From: Ariolimax columbianus
Taxonomy: Eukaryota; Mollusca; Gastropoda; Stylommatophora; Arionidae
DNA length: 64,000 nucleotides
Direction of reading: 5' to 3'
Assembly: GCA_036924085.1 (NCBI GenBank)
Contig: JAVGWX010000018.1
Location: 19,436,464 to 19,500,463 of the forward strand
The translations under genes and the position numbers were made by a program. Shown here piece after piece: positions 22,679 to 33,176 of the stretch. The notes under the pieces are model-generated. The model made no database searches. It worked only from the letters and a program-made list of their open reading frames with translations, and had not been told where the DNA came from. The stretch's first letter is position 1. Every line of letters starts with the position of its first letter.

Positions 22679-23441
22679 ATTACAGTTAATAAAAACAAAT
22701 ACAAAAATCAGAGTGCGCACAACAATAGTTATTCAATGGCAACGCGTTTATAATGAGTTTGAAGTCAAACGACTTTACTTTGAAATTTATTTTCATCGCA
22801 ACTTTCTGAACACGAGTTATGGGATAAAATATGTGTCAAAGAAATGTTTTAAAGAGTGTGCAGATAATAAAAGTTAGAAGAATATACTTTTAAAGTTCAA
22901 AATGTTTTTAAACTTTTAGAATGCATTTTAAGACTGTGTATCTACGTTGTTTTTTATTGATTAAAAAATATTTTACGAGTAGTGTTTTTTTAGTTTAAAT
23001 AATAGATATCTATCTACTTCCTACCTATATATTTAGTTTTGTTTTATTACTGTTTTCTGAATATACACTTTTTATAAACAAAAGACCTTTGTTATTCGAT
23101 AAAGAACTACATAAAATTTCACTCACTCTCAAAAATTATATTTTAAAATCATTAGTTACAATTAAATATAAAGGGCCACATATATCATTTTTGCCCAGAG
23201 TGGCGGAAGAGCTAGATTGGGTTCTGCTGGTTGGCGTATGGGGGAGGGGGGGGGGCGTCTACCGTACTCGGCTCTTCGAAACGGCTAGAAGGTTGGCTAT
23301 TTCCTTCCTATTATTACCTTCCTATTATTACCTTCCTTTTATTACCTTCCTATTATTACCTTCCTTTTATTACCTTCCTATTATTACCTTTCTATTATTA
23401 CCTTCCTATTATTACCTTCCTATTATTACATATTCTTATTA

Positions 23442-24098
23442 TGACCACCGATAAAACACAATGTCAGCATACATTTACAGTGGGTGGTGAGGAAATAGAT
23501 CAGGTTACACATTTTGAATATCTGGGCTCCAGAATCGACAAAAATGGTGACTGCTCGAAAGAAATCAGAAGAAGACTAGCTATGGCAATGCAGAGACTGA
23601 ACAGCCTGAAGAAATTATGGCAGGGCACCAACAAAACGATAAAAGTAAAAGTCTTGAGAGCCTGTGTGTTCCCTGTGGCAGCTTATGGCTATGAAGCATG
23701 GACGATTACCAAAACTTCTAGACAAAGAATCGAATCCTTCGAGTCAAAATGTTACAGAAAGATCCTCAGAATACCCTGGACAGAGAAAAGAACAAATGTA
23801 GACATTCAACAAGAGTTGAGCATAGAGGAGAACTGGTTTATCAATTCCATTTTGGCTAGAAAATGCAAATACTTTGGTCACATCAAGAGACACAACGGTC
23901 TTGAGAGGACGGTGATGGAAGGTATGGTGCCAGGCAAAAGAGGAAGGGGTAGACCAAGAAGACGATGGCACCAAGATATCCAGGAGTGCCTGAGTATGAC
24001 AGTGGCGGAAGCTGGAGTTTTGGCAAGGGAACGAGTTTCTATCAGACAGACTGTGATGTGAGCGACCTTCTACAAAGGACATGCTACATGATGATGAT
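23442..24098 (+). pseudogene. RTE-like RT C-terminal end, copy 2
   Basis: Duplicate of 21107-21763. The frame is open to the stop at about 24059-24061. It differs by a few residues (FESKCYRK, WTEKRTN, VSIRQTVM); the 42-kb copy also has FESKCYRK and WTEKRTN. It is not independently inserted. Confidence 0.85.
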
Positions 24099-24299
24099 TA
24101 TTACCTTCCTATTATTACCTTCCTATTATTCCATATTTCTAGGGAAACAGTCCCTAAATACTACGTGTGATAATTCATTTACCTTCGCACTTTTTGCTTT
24201 GAAATACCTGGGCAATAAGCCCATTAGCGATCTGACAACGCTAATGTATGCCCAAGACATATTGACTGAATATCCGGTCGCAGATCTTAGGACAAGGCG

Positions 24300-25210
24300 A
24301 TGTACCTCACAAAGACAGTCACATATATGACTTGGTTGAAGGCTCTGATGTTGATGACTGACGGCGAAAGAGAAGATGACAAAGAGATTCTTAGATGAAT
24401 CTATCGTTGTTATTTGCGGGCCAAATATAGCGCGTAAGGCAGCAACAAATGATCTCCAGTTGAAACGTTGTGACGCCACTGTTTTTAGATCTTGTATGGT
24501 GCTGAGGTCCATTGTTAAGCCATGCGAAGGCCATAGTTGAGCCATGCGAAGCCCATTGTTGAGCCATGCGAAGGCCATAGTTGAGCCATGCGAAGGCCAT
24601 GGTTGAGCCATGCGAAGGTCATGGTTGAGCCATGCGAAGCCCATGGTTGAGCCATGCGAAGGCCATGGTTGAGCCATGCGAAGGTCATGGTTGAGCCATG
24701 CGAAGGCCATGGTTGAGCCATGCGAAGGTCATAGTTGAGCCATGCGAAGCCCATGGTTGAGCCATGACCGACTTTACACATGGCCATGGGTGAGCCGTCT
24801 CGGATGATTGTTCCTATGAGTTTTTTTCATGGGTTTCCCTCTTTTCCGAACGCCCCTTAATGTCCATTCGAGTGCTTGCAATGGCAGACGGTTATTGTTC
24901 ATTCTAAGGACATGTCTAATGAATGTCCATCGGACTTTCCTGACGGTGGTTGGCACGTATAGTTGGTTTGTCTCTGTTCTTATCGAGTCATTAGTTATGA
25001 ACTAGTCCCAGCGTATATTCAATAATTTTCTTACACATTCATTTTTTAAAACATTTAGTTGGTTTTCCAGCGCTTTTGTTGTCTTCCAGCTTTCACATCC
25101 ATCTATCAGGACTGATATTACGATTGAGTTGAATAGCCTGAGCTTGGTATGTTTGCTAAGTGTCGTTGATTTCCAGATGTTGGTGAGCTGATTAAAGTCG
25201 AATGAGGCCA
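24300..25210 (-). pseudogene. Non-LTR RT C-terminal relic containing a minisatellite
   Basis: On the minus strand, 25210-25005 reads FNQLTNIWKSTTLSKHTKL, then a GCESWKTTK block and NECVRKLLNIRWD. Positions 24960-24790 give VRKVRWTFIRHVLRMNNNRL, then RGVRKRGKP. The terminal W.SFVAALRAIF block is at about 24460-24420. Between the last two blocks the coding sequence is replaced by a 22-bp array at 24515-24785. The order of blocks is that of one RT C-terminus, so the array grew or inserted within it. Confidence 0.7.
24515..24785. repeat. 22-bp tandem array
   Basis: About 12 units of GAAGGCCATGGTTGAGCCAT plus GC, with GGTCATGG and GCCCATGG variants. It lies inside an RT relic. Confidence 0.95.
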
Positions 25211-25780
25211 AAACAATTCTAGTGGAAATTTATTTCGTGGCATCTCCATTTTGTGTTATTTTGTTTCCCAGGTTTGTTGGACATTTTGTAGAGATTTAAT
25301 CTGTAACTTGATATCAACCACTATGGTTGTAGAAGCACGGACTGTCGTCTTTGACGCGCTTACTTGAAGTTCTATCTGTTCTGACAATTGGCAAAGCATA
25401 TCTATATCATATCATTGCTCCGTATTATTTACAATACCACAATCACGTGATGAACGCCACTTGTTTGGGTAACAGTTGGATACTCGAGTCGCATTGTATC
25501 CAATCAATGAACAGTACGCTTAGGCATTTAGGGCCCGTCGAGTCGACTGACCATGTCCATGACTACGTCTAATGGCCGCGTCTCAGAGGCCAGGCAGTTC
25601 TGTTAGAGAAGTGGCGATCTGTTTTAGCTATAAGTTGTAAGGGCAGTCCCGAAGACGTCGTAAGGATGAGCACAGCCTCTTCCCGTTCCGCACCTCCACA
25701 GCCTGCCGAAAGCATGTCATGGGTTGGGACTTCCCGGTGGAGGCGGACTACGTGATGTGATAGAAAAGGAAGAGGAGACG
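25211..25780. other. Unassigned spacer
   Basis: Mixed sequence between two RT relics. I recognise nothing in it apart from the hairpin at its right edge. Confidence 0.3.
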
Positions 25781-25828
25781 GCGATCAATCGTTGAGGTAT
25801 TGCAACCATTGCCTCAACGATTGATCGT
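25781..25828. other. Perfect 16-bp stem hairpin
   Basis: CGATCAATCGTTGAGG (25782-25797) and its exact reverse complement (25812-25827) flank a 14-nt loop. No run of T follows to suggest termination. The origin is unknown. Confidence 0.85.
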
Positions 25829-25984
25829 ATTGTATTGTTGTCGTATATATTGTCTTTGTCTCTGTTGTGACTCTTTATCTGTTTTCGCGTGTTCTATATT
25901 CCCTGCAAATGGCCTTGAGACCGTAACATGGATTTCCTTTTGTTTCTGTCCTAATGCGGTTTTTAGCGGTTATTGATCCATTGG

Positions 25985-27165
25985 TTGATTATTTAATGAC
26001 CCATGAGTTGTACTTCTGCGGGTTGCAACGTTGTTTCCAACCATCTCTATCCTGGGCTATGAAGGTCCAGTGAGTAATACGCTTTCCTTTTCACGTTTCG
26101 TCGATGTTATAGTGTAATGCAAGTGACCAGCACATTGGAAGTCAACCTCTTATTCTTTTTTCAGCTGGAGGGCACCAGACTGCTATCGACGTGCTCCAAC
26201 GTTTATCCTTTCTCATATGTGGCCTACCCACCAATGTTGTGTCTTGTTTACACGAGTCACTGTATCGATGGTCAATGATAATTGCGTAGGTCGGAATAGC
26301 GGAGCGTAGGGCCAACCATGCGTATCTCAAGAGAGATATGGGTCACTAGCAGATTGTTCTCCAATGCCCTTTTACGTATCCATGTTTGATCAGCATAGCA
26401 CAGTGTATGGAACACTTCGGAAGTGAAGAAAAAAGGGCGTTAGGTCCGAACCCAGAATTATTCAGGATTATATGGATATATGAGAAATCTGCTCAGCCCG
26501 CCCAGCGACGCTTTGTTAGTTTTGGTTCTAATATATTCAGCCTGTCTAGGACATTTCTAAGCTAACAGTATTCCTCGATGACTTCCAATCTTTCCCCGTC
26601 GAGGATTACTGAGCTGCAATGGACGAAGCAGTTGTGCATGGCGTTGGTCTTAAAAATATTCATTTCTAGCCCTACTCTCTTTCCCTCTTTGTTGAGCATA
26701 TCTAGCATGCCAATGGCTTCTGCGACTGACTGTGATCAGCACTATGTCATTAGCAAATCAAAGATGATTAAGGCGTCTGCCTTCACCCTTCATTTCAAAC
26801 TCCTCACAGTTTCAATAACTGATAAGATTTTCGGGGCGATATGACCAGGATTGGCAACTTGTTACTGATAAATTGTAGTCTTTTAGAATATAATGTGTGT
26901 TTTGTTTTCTTATTGTAGACAATGAATGTAAAGCTCTGGGAAGTCTGGTATTCTTTCGCCGCCTCGATAAGGCGACAGCAGGTTGGGAAAACCCGGCTTA
27001 TTCGATTTATTGCGCACTTTCAAGTACGGGGACACCCAAGTAAAAATGCATTTCCGGAAGAGTCTGTAACTGTCTGGAAGAAGAGTAATCGAACGATAAT
27101 TTCTAAGGTCTTCATTGTCCCCTTTCTTGTATAAGCGGATCGGCTTACAGCTACGGCACATTGTT
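25985..27165 (-). pseudogene. Non-LTR RT relic, fingers to C-terminus with internal loss
   Basis: On the minus strand, 27160-26910 reads LYKKGDNEDLRNYRSITLLP followed by FRKCIFTWVSPYL (RT fingers). Positions 26860-26560 give a damaged FADD-type block and EAIGMLDMLNKEGKRVGLEM, then VILDGERLEVIEEYC. Positions 26440-26150 give a TW..KRALENN block and RKDKRWSTSIAVWCPP. The C-terminal end near 26070-25985 resembles AQDRDGWKQRC. Motifs A and B are missing, so there is an internal deletion near 26880. Several frameshifts are present. It is a different subfamily from the copy at 21.1 kb. Confidence 0.75.
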
Positions 27166-27307
27166 AGTGTTTTCTCAGTATCAAGATGTATATAGTAGAA
27201 CGATGAGCTATAAGCTAGATAGAGTGGTAGTCTGCAAGAGTGGATGTCTTCTGCAGTGGACCGTCCAGGTCAGGTTATTTTTTAGGCATTACGAGTACAT
27301 TTTAAAA

Positions 27308-27540
27308 TCTTCTTCTTCTTCGTTCGTTCTCCGGCTACCAAGCCACGAAAAGAGCATTGCATGTAGCAGGATGTGTCTCAGTTTCACATTGAATGCAATA
27401 TTTGCACCTTTCGGTCTGACACATCCGACTTCAGCAGGCATTTTTTGTGCACCTGGCTAATTTTTCTCTTCGATCCCTTCTCCTTAGAGAGTATGCCCTG
27501 TTGTAGCCGGTTATCCAGGATCACCACGTGAAGCTGGAAA
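27308..27540 (-). mobile_element. SINE-A copy
   Basis: The inverted GAA tail (CTTCTTCTTCTTCGTTCGTT) is at 27309. The core AATATTTGCACCTTTCGGTC and CACATCCGACTTCAGCAGGC follow, then TTCTCTTCGATCCCTTCTCC. The far end is near 27530 (ATCCAGGATCACCACG). Confidence 0.75.
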
Positions 27541-28449
27541 ACGATCTTTGACAGCCCTGATACGCTGGCCCTGACGCTAGCAGCCAGCTTTGTGTCACTG
27601 ACCGCTGCAGCGCATTCACTGCTCGGTATCTTGATCCACTCTTTTATTCTATGTGTTGCAAACATTATATTTTAGGACGTATAAAAAACAACTTAGTCCC
27701 ACTACAATTTTATTATTATCCATTCGATCCTTCCAAAGCCAGTTATTTCTTGTGGCATATTACATGCCTATGTACGCAAACTTAGTCAGTGTTGCGATTT
27801 TGCATACGCTCTAACCAACGTGCCTCTTGTGCGATGAGAAACAACAGAATTTGGAATTCCCGAAACCAAATCACCGCGGTAAAACGTCAGTCCACACTAA
27901 TATCGAAGCGGAAGTAAGTTGATCCTAATTTGAACGGGACTTCAAAAGGGAAGAATTGACAAGGGCTTTCCACTTTCCAGGACAGACCTGTGATTGTTCC
28001 TGCTCTGCCCACCTCTTTATTGTGGGTGTTTACCTCAAGATTGTTTGAAGTTCTTTCATGAACTTGTCACGTGGACAAAGGATGTGGCGTTCACCGACTG
28101 ACATCCCTGTATAATGAAGCAGTGTTTCTCAAAAATGTCAGGCCTGCAGTCAAATTCTAATCCCGAGTCGTCCGTCGGGGTCTTTGTGTATGACAAGGAC
28201 CAGAATAGCACCACTGTCCCACAGAGAGCATGTCGTAAGAGGCGACTAACTGTGACATGGCATAACACCGGTCATGGTTAGATAGTTTGTTAAGAGCAGT
28301 ATAGATGGCGCCTAACAGGCTGCCGGTCTACTTTGCTCTAGTGTATGGGTCTATAAGTTGGACTAGCACATCGGTTAACCACCCTCTAAGAAACTGGTTG
28401 TATGCAGCCTCTGCTGTGGTATTTATGACATTTACTGGCTTTTAATTTT
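27541..28449. other. Unassigned region
   Basis: No coding feature recognised. A segment at 28130-28280 has a repeat-like look (CATGTCGTAAGAGGCGACTA), but no second copy is present here. Confidence 0.3.
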
Positions 28450-28565
28450 GGTCAAGTGGTAGAACACTCGCTTTTCACGACAAAGGTACGGGGTTAAACT
28501 CCCACAACCGTCTCCAGTCGACCCATCTGTAAAAGGGTACCTAACATACGACTAGGAAAGTAAAA
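28450..28565 (+). mobile_element. SINE-E copy (tRNA-like head)
   Basis: TGGTCAAGTGGTAGAACACT is a good A-box region and GGGGTTAAACTCCC is a B box 40-45 nt later. The block CAGTCGACCCATCTGTAAAA and ACCTAACATACGACTAGG follow, shared with the copy at 55.85 kb. It is truncated at about 28565. Confidence 0.65.
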
Positions 28566-29859
28566 AAAACAGGGAGGAAAGTCATATTCGATCTCATACA
28601 AGCTATGGCTTAGTATTCTGGAGTCTATAACAAATTCATTCCCTGATAATAGTGTAACTACTATGGAGCAAACTTTTAATTTAACTTTTGTTGTTCCTTG
28701 GTTGGCGTTAGAAATCCTGTTGAGCATTTTTGTAGATTATTTTTTTTTTAAATTTATTTGTTGGTGGTGGTGTATGTGGAAGTGTGTTGGGCTGCAGGCA
28801 ATCCTTCTGGGTTTTTTTTTCTTCTTGAAACTTATTGAGAAAATAAAACCTCGTTATCTTCATTGCACACTGACATATTTTATAGCAAAATTGTGGTACA
28901 CTAATATGACCTCACGTAAGAATTAAAAGTACAGTATAGTATGTATGTCAGGTTTTAAAAAGAAATTAAATACAATGATGGGAACTACTTTCAATGAAAC
29001 AAAACTGTCTTTAACTAAAGTGTTCAATAGGTAGGTTAAATTTCATTGTATTTAATCGAATTACGTACAGAAGTGTTACGTCAGGGCCGGGTGAAACATA
29101 CTACCCAAGACCGTACATCATGTTAACCCATGCACCTAGAAACAGGGAGTCGTACAGCAACCTGCTGACGAGGTGAGAACGGACAATGTGATATCTAAAT
29201 TGAAGAGGGAGCCTTCATTGTACTGTAGCCACACAGACCCGATGTACGCCCCGAGACACAAGAAGAGACACTACAGCCCTCTAAAACATAAGTTTATCAT
29301 AAATGAACAAACCAGGCCAAAAAAGATCCGGAAACAGCAATGCCAAAAAGAATGAATTTACAATAGTATACTTCATACAATACAAAGAGATGACGAAAGA
29401 ATAATTTGAACGAGTTATATTGTTTTCATAAAAAATATGAAAGTTATATGTTAATTCCCCCTTCACACGTTACAAGGAATTGGATGTTCAAAATGACGTA
29501 GCGGAGCACCGTTGGAAAGACTATGTTATGTTGTGTTATGAATAATGGGATGTGTGATTTGTTATACGTGATAAATGATACGTGATAAGTGATACGTGAT
29601 ATGACATGATATGATATGAGTTGATATGATTTGATATGATATGACATGATCTTTCATTGTATATGAAGATATATTAAGTTAAGTTTTATTATGTTATGTT
29701 GTGGTAATGTATTCTATATTGCATAATCTTAATGTTGCACATCAGTGTAATCCGGACAGGTACTCAGCCCTTCACATTAAATAATGAAGGAAATGAATAC
29801 TGATGGTTCCTGCAGTTCAATGATTGTACACAATGCTGTGCTCTCCCCTTGCCACTCCT
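28566..29859. other. AT-rich unassigned region with TGATA-rich tract
   Basis: No gene recognised. A TGATA/TGATATGA-rich simple repeat lies at about 29560-29655. Short T-runs occur near 28740 and 28810. Confidence 0.4.
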
Positions 29860-32765
29860 TCTTGTTCTTCTTCTTCTTCTTCTTCTTCTTCTTCTTCGTA
29901 CGCAGTCAGACAGTAACCATTATTTTTTCGAAAAAAGCGGCGGTCATCCTGAGGCTGTCGCCACTGCCATAGAGCTTGTCTTGCAGTTCCACTGGTGATA
30001 GCCACATCTGCTCTCTCTGATCCTCGTATGTCGGGCAGTTCTGCAGCAGATGTTCAGCGGTTATTTTACCGGTACCGCACGGGCATTCGTTGGTGCCACC
30101 TATCTTCAATTTGTTTAATAGGTGGTACCTCAGTCTATTGTGGCCAGTGCGAAGTATGAAGACAACGACCTGCTCTCTTCGGTTCAACTGGTAATAGGCA
30201 TCGTTTTTGGTGTAACCAGTATGTTCGGTTTCCCATTTGGTCATGTATCTGGCTTTGAAAAGCCGTTTTGACTCTTCGTACGTCATACTAGTATCTGTTT
30301 GTGGTAGTAATGCACCTTCTTTTGCCAGTCTGTCTGCCTCCTCGTTGCCTTCGATGTTGCAGTGTGATGGGACCCACTGTACCACTACCCTTTTTGGTGC
30401 GGACTGCTGGCACAGTTTGCAGAGTGCTGCTCTTAAGTCATTAAGCTCAGTGTTTTTCTGGCTTGTTAGCGCTGTGACTACGGCGAGAGCATCTGTAAGC
30501 AGGACTATATGGCTTTCATTTTCTTTATGTGTCACCATTTCTTCCACTGCCGCCCTCAGTGCCTCTGCCTCCGCTCTGAAATTGCTTGTGTACTTACCAG
30601 TAGCGAATGACAGTGTTATTTTTCTGCCATTTGGTAGGTTCAGGAATGCTCCTGCCCCTCCGTTCTGTGTAGTGTTTGTTACAGAACCGTCGGTGTATGC
30701 ATGGGTCCAGTCCATGCTTGGGTAGTTTTCCGATATAAAGCTTAGGGTAGTATCTCTCCTTTCTTTTTCAGTCTGGCCGTTTTTGTTTCCAATACCTGGT
30801 ATATTTTCTACCACCTCTGGAAATATATCCTGCCTCCAGGTAGGTTTTTGTACAGTAGTGATGGGTTTTGGTGTTGTTAGTGCGTTTATGGGATCTTCGT
30901 GCATCTTTGCTTTGGCTATTTCTGCAAAGTTTCTCCGCTTTAGTTTCCCATTTCCCAAATTGTTTAGTCTCTGGTGCATTGGATGGTCGGTCAGTCTTCG
31001 GAGTTTCTCTGATTGCAGCTGGGCTCTGCAGTCTCTTCTATCGGTTATGGATTGCAAGATTGTAATCTTTTCAAGTTCTACAATTGGCGTTGACTTCATG
31101 CCTCCTATTATAACTCTCATGGCTTGGTTTTGAAGTTTGCTAACTTTATCTAAGTTCGCCTTTGCTGCTGTTGTCCATGCCGCAATGCCATACTCGAGAA
31201 CTGGTCTCACTCTTCCAGTGTACAGTTTCTTTAGTATACTTTCGTCTGCTCCCCAGCTTGTGCTAGCAAGTTTCCTCATGATTGCCATTCTTTCTCTGGC
31301 TCTCATTCGGTTTCTCCCGATCTGACTTTTCCATGTCATTCGCCGATCAAATGTGACTCCCAGATAGTTTGGGTTGTCGTTTGGCTGTAGGAATTTGCCA
31401 CTTAAACTTAACTTGGTATTTTGGGGTTCGATTGAAAGCGAGAATATTGTGCATGTGGTTTTCTCCTCGTTTATTTTGACCAACCATGAGTTCGCCCAAT
31501 CTTCCAGCGATGTTAGGGCCTGCTGCATCCGATTTCTTGCTATGGTGAGATTCTTTTCAGAGGTCCACATAGCCAGATCGTCTGCAAACATTGAGCTATG
31601 GACTCTTCTTTGTATATTCTCTGTTATGTCGTTTATATACACCAGGAAGAGTGTGGGTGACAGTACTCCCCCTTGGGGTACTCCCTGCTCGAGTGTCACC
31701 TTTCTGCTCATCTGCCCTTGTACTTGCACTCTGGCCGTTCTGTTTTTGAGGTAGTGGTTGATCCACTTGTACATTTTCCCATAGACATCACTTCTTCTTA
31801 GCTTGACTCTATGTCCATCTTTCCAGACTTTGTCAAATCCCTTTTCCAGGTCCACCCAAACCGCTACTGTGTGTTTCTGTGCCTGGTAGGCATCTTCTAT
31901 TTCCTGGGCTATGAGGATGACCTGGTCCTGAGTGGATTTGTGCTGTCTAAAGCCGGCTTGCTGTGGAATTAGTATTCGTTTTTCTTCCAGATGCCACATC
32001 AGTCTGGTGTTTATCATACGTTCCTTCAGTTTGCCGACACAGCTCAGTAGGCTGATAAGCATGTATCCATTTGGATCTGTTTTGTCCTTTCCTTTTTTTG
32101 GTACTGGTGCCAGTACTACGTCTTTCCATGCATGGGGTACAATTCCCCTTTTCCAGGTTTGGTTCAGGACCGATAGCAGCTTCCTCTTCGCTGTTTGGCC
32201 CAGCGCCATCAGCATTTCGTTTGTTATCCCAACTTTTCCGGGAGATTTCTTTTTCTTTAATGTTCTCATGGCCTCTTCCATTTCGCTCATTGTTAGTTTG
32301 GCCATCATGTGCTCTTCAGGTGCCGTATTCATGTTGTCGTGCCCCTTTAGCTCTTCGCTAATGTCTGTATGCTTATCTGCAGGGACCTCGATGTGGTTTG
32401 CTCTGGCATAGTGATCGACAAAAGCGTTTGCAGCTTTTTTACCAGTGAGCAAGTTTTCGCCCTGCTTGATGGTAATTTGTTTGTTTGACGGGGTTTCATC
32501 ATTCATGGCTCTGACTAGCTTCCATAGCTTGTTCCCTTCTTCGTCCAGGTTTAGGCTTTCCGTTTTGTTTTTCCAGCTCTCTCTTGCTGGTTGCTATAGA
32601 GTGTATTTGTATTTCGCCGTGGCGGCTTTGATGGCGATGTTTGCCTCCATAGATTGTTCTCGTTCCTTCTTGTTCAATCGGAGTTTGATTTCAAACTCCT
32701 GCAGCCTATGGGTGGACAATGTATTGATTTCAGTACCACTATCCAACATGCGATTATTGATTATT
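29860..32765 (-). mobile_element. I-like non-LTR retrotransposon, 5'-truncated
   Basis: Minus-strand element of about 2.9 kb. The 3' end is a GAA tail (seen as TTC repeats at 29864-29897) after TGCGTAC, exactly as in the fragments at 5.5 and 57.8 kb. The ORF with RT and RNase H follows. Upstream of its first Met the frame continues to about 32765 through one TAG (32594-32596), with RLQEFEIKLRLNKKEREQS readable. The endonuclease domain and any ORF1 are missing, so the element was truncated at insertion. RT plus RNase H in one frame suggests the I group; the exact clade is inference. Confidence 0.9.
29906..32506 (-). CDS. RT and RNase H polyprotein remnant of an I-like retrotransposon (866 aa)
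   Basis: The frame encodes a reverse transcriptase that would copy the element RNA at the target site, plus an RNase H that would degrade the template. RT motifs: A VDLEKGFDKVW with Asp219, B QGVPQGGVLSP at 274-284, C FADD at 307-310, E YLGV at 381. RNase H motifs: YTDGS with Asp606, RAEAEAL with Glu646, LTDALAVV with Asp672, and WVPSHCNIEGNEEADRLA with His715 and Asp725. A C-terminal CPCGTGKITAEHLLQNC motif (808-824) is a CCHC-like knuckle. All expected catalytic residues are present. The chosen Met is only the first after an in-frame TAG at 32594-32596; the natural protein would start further upstream with an endonuclease, which is absent. No promoter is visible, and I infer it is not mobile on its own. 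Confidence 0.88.
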   Translation of the reverse strand: MNDETPSNKQITIKQGENLLTGKKAANAFVDHYARANHIEVPADKHTDISEELKGHDNMNTAPEEHMMAKLTMSEMEEAMRTLKKKKSPGKVGITNEMLMALGQTAKRKLLSVLNQTWKRGIVPHAWKDVVLAPVPKKGKDKTDPNGYMLISLLSCVGKLKERMINTRLMWHLEEKRILIPQQAGFRQHKSTQDQVILIAQEIEDAYQAQKHTVAVWVDLEKGFDKVWKDGHRVKLRRSDVYGKMYKWINHYLKNRTARVQVQGQMSRKVTLEQGVPQGGVLSPTLFLVYINDITENIQRRVHSSMFADDLAMWTSEKNLTIARNRMQQALTSLEDWANSWLVKINEEKTTCTIFSLSIEPQNTKLSLSGKFLQPNDNPNYLGVTFDRRMTWKSQIGRNRMRARERMAIMRKLASTSWGADESILKKLYTGRVRPVLEYGIAAWTTAAKANLDKVSKLQNQAMRVIIGGMKSTPIVELEKITILQSITDRRDCRAQLQSEKLRRLTDHPMHQRLNNLGNGKLKRRNFAEIAKAKMHEDPINALTTPKPITTVQKPTWRQDIFPEVVENIPGIGNKNGQTEKERRDTTLSFISENYPSMDWTHAYTDGSVTNTTQNGGAGAFLNLPNGRKITLSFATGKYTSNFRAEAEALRAAVEEMVTHKENESHIVLLTDALAVVTALTSQKNTELNDLRAALCKLCQQSAPKRVVVQWVPSHCNIEGNEEADRLAKEGALLPQTDTSMTYEESKRLFKARYMTKWETEHTGYTKNDAYYQLNRREQVVVFILRTGHNRLRYHLLNKLKIGGTNECPCGTGKITAEHLLQNCPTYEDQREQMWLSPVELQDKLYGSGDSLRMTAAFFEKIMVTV

Positions 32766-33176
32766 TTTCAATAAGTATACCCACATAAATGTAATATTTA
32801 CACGACCTGTGTTTTCAAAACCAAAATATCGAACCTAGCAAAGTTCATAATACCAGCTTGACCTGGACCCACACAAGTGGGAGAAGTATTTCATCCCCCA
32901 TCATCTTTTAGCTGTGAGGATCCCGTTAGAACATAGTGTCGCACCATATGGTATTTGCTTGTTCATTTACTGTACCGTCTTTAAGAGTTCTACCCATGAG
33001 ACATCGATTGAAATTGACTTACTCCCAAACCATTCGTCGCTAGGTGTTCCATGCTCATCCCAGTCGTCTCTTTATCTGTGGGTTCCAAACTAGCACATGT
33101 CTGTTTATGCTGCTCGTCTTCTGTCTGAGAGTGTGTCCAATCCATCCCAATTGTTTTGCTTCTTGTTCCTGCTGTA
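32766..33176. other. Unassigned spacer
   Basis: Lies between the I-like element and the 93-bp array. Its right end (about 33000-33176) may be the 3' UTR side of the RTE-like relic to the right, but I cannot show this. Confidence 0.3.

Larger units (their letters stand above)
21937..24267. repeat. Tandem segmental duplication, copy 2
   Basis: Begins CATAAACCATCAGTGTCTAT (as at 19604) and ends at ACATATTGACT (as at 21932). The RTE codons differ at a few sites, for example TCAATATGT in copy 1 and TCAAAATGT here, and CTTTCAG versus CTATCAG. Confidence 0.95.

Noticed and set aside
27785..27850. tRNA-like GTTGGTTAGAGCG on the minus strand
   Set aside because: A good A box but no B box or cloverleaf at the right distance.
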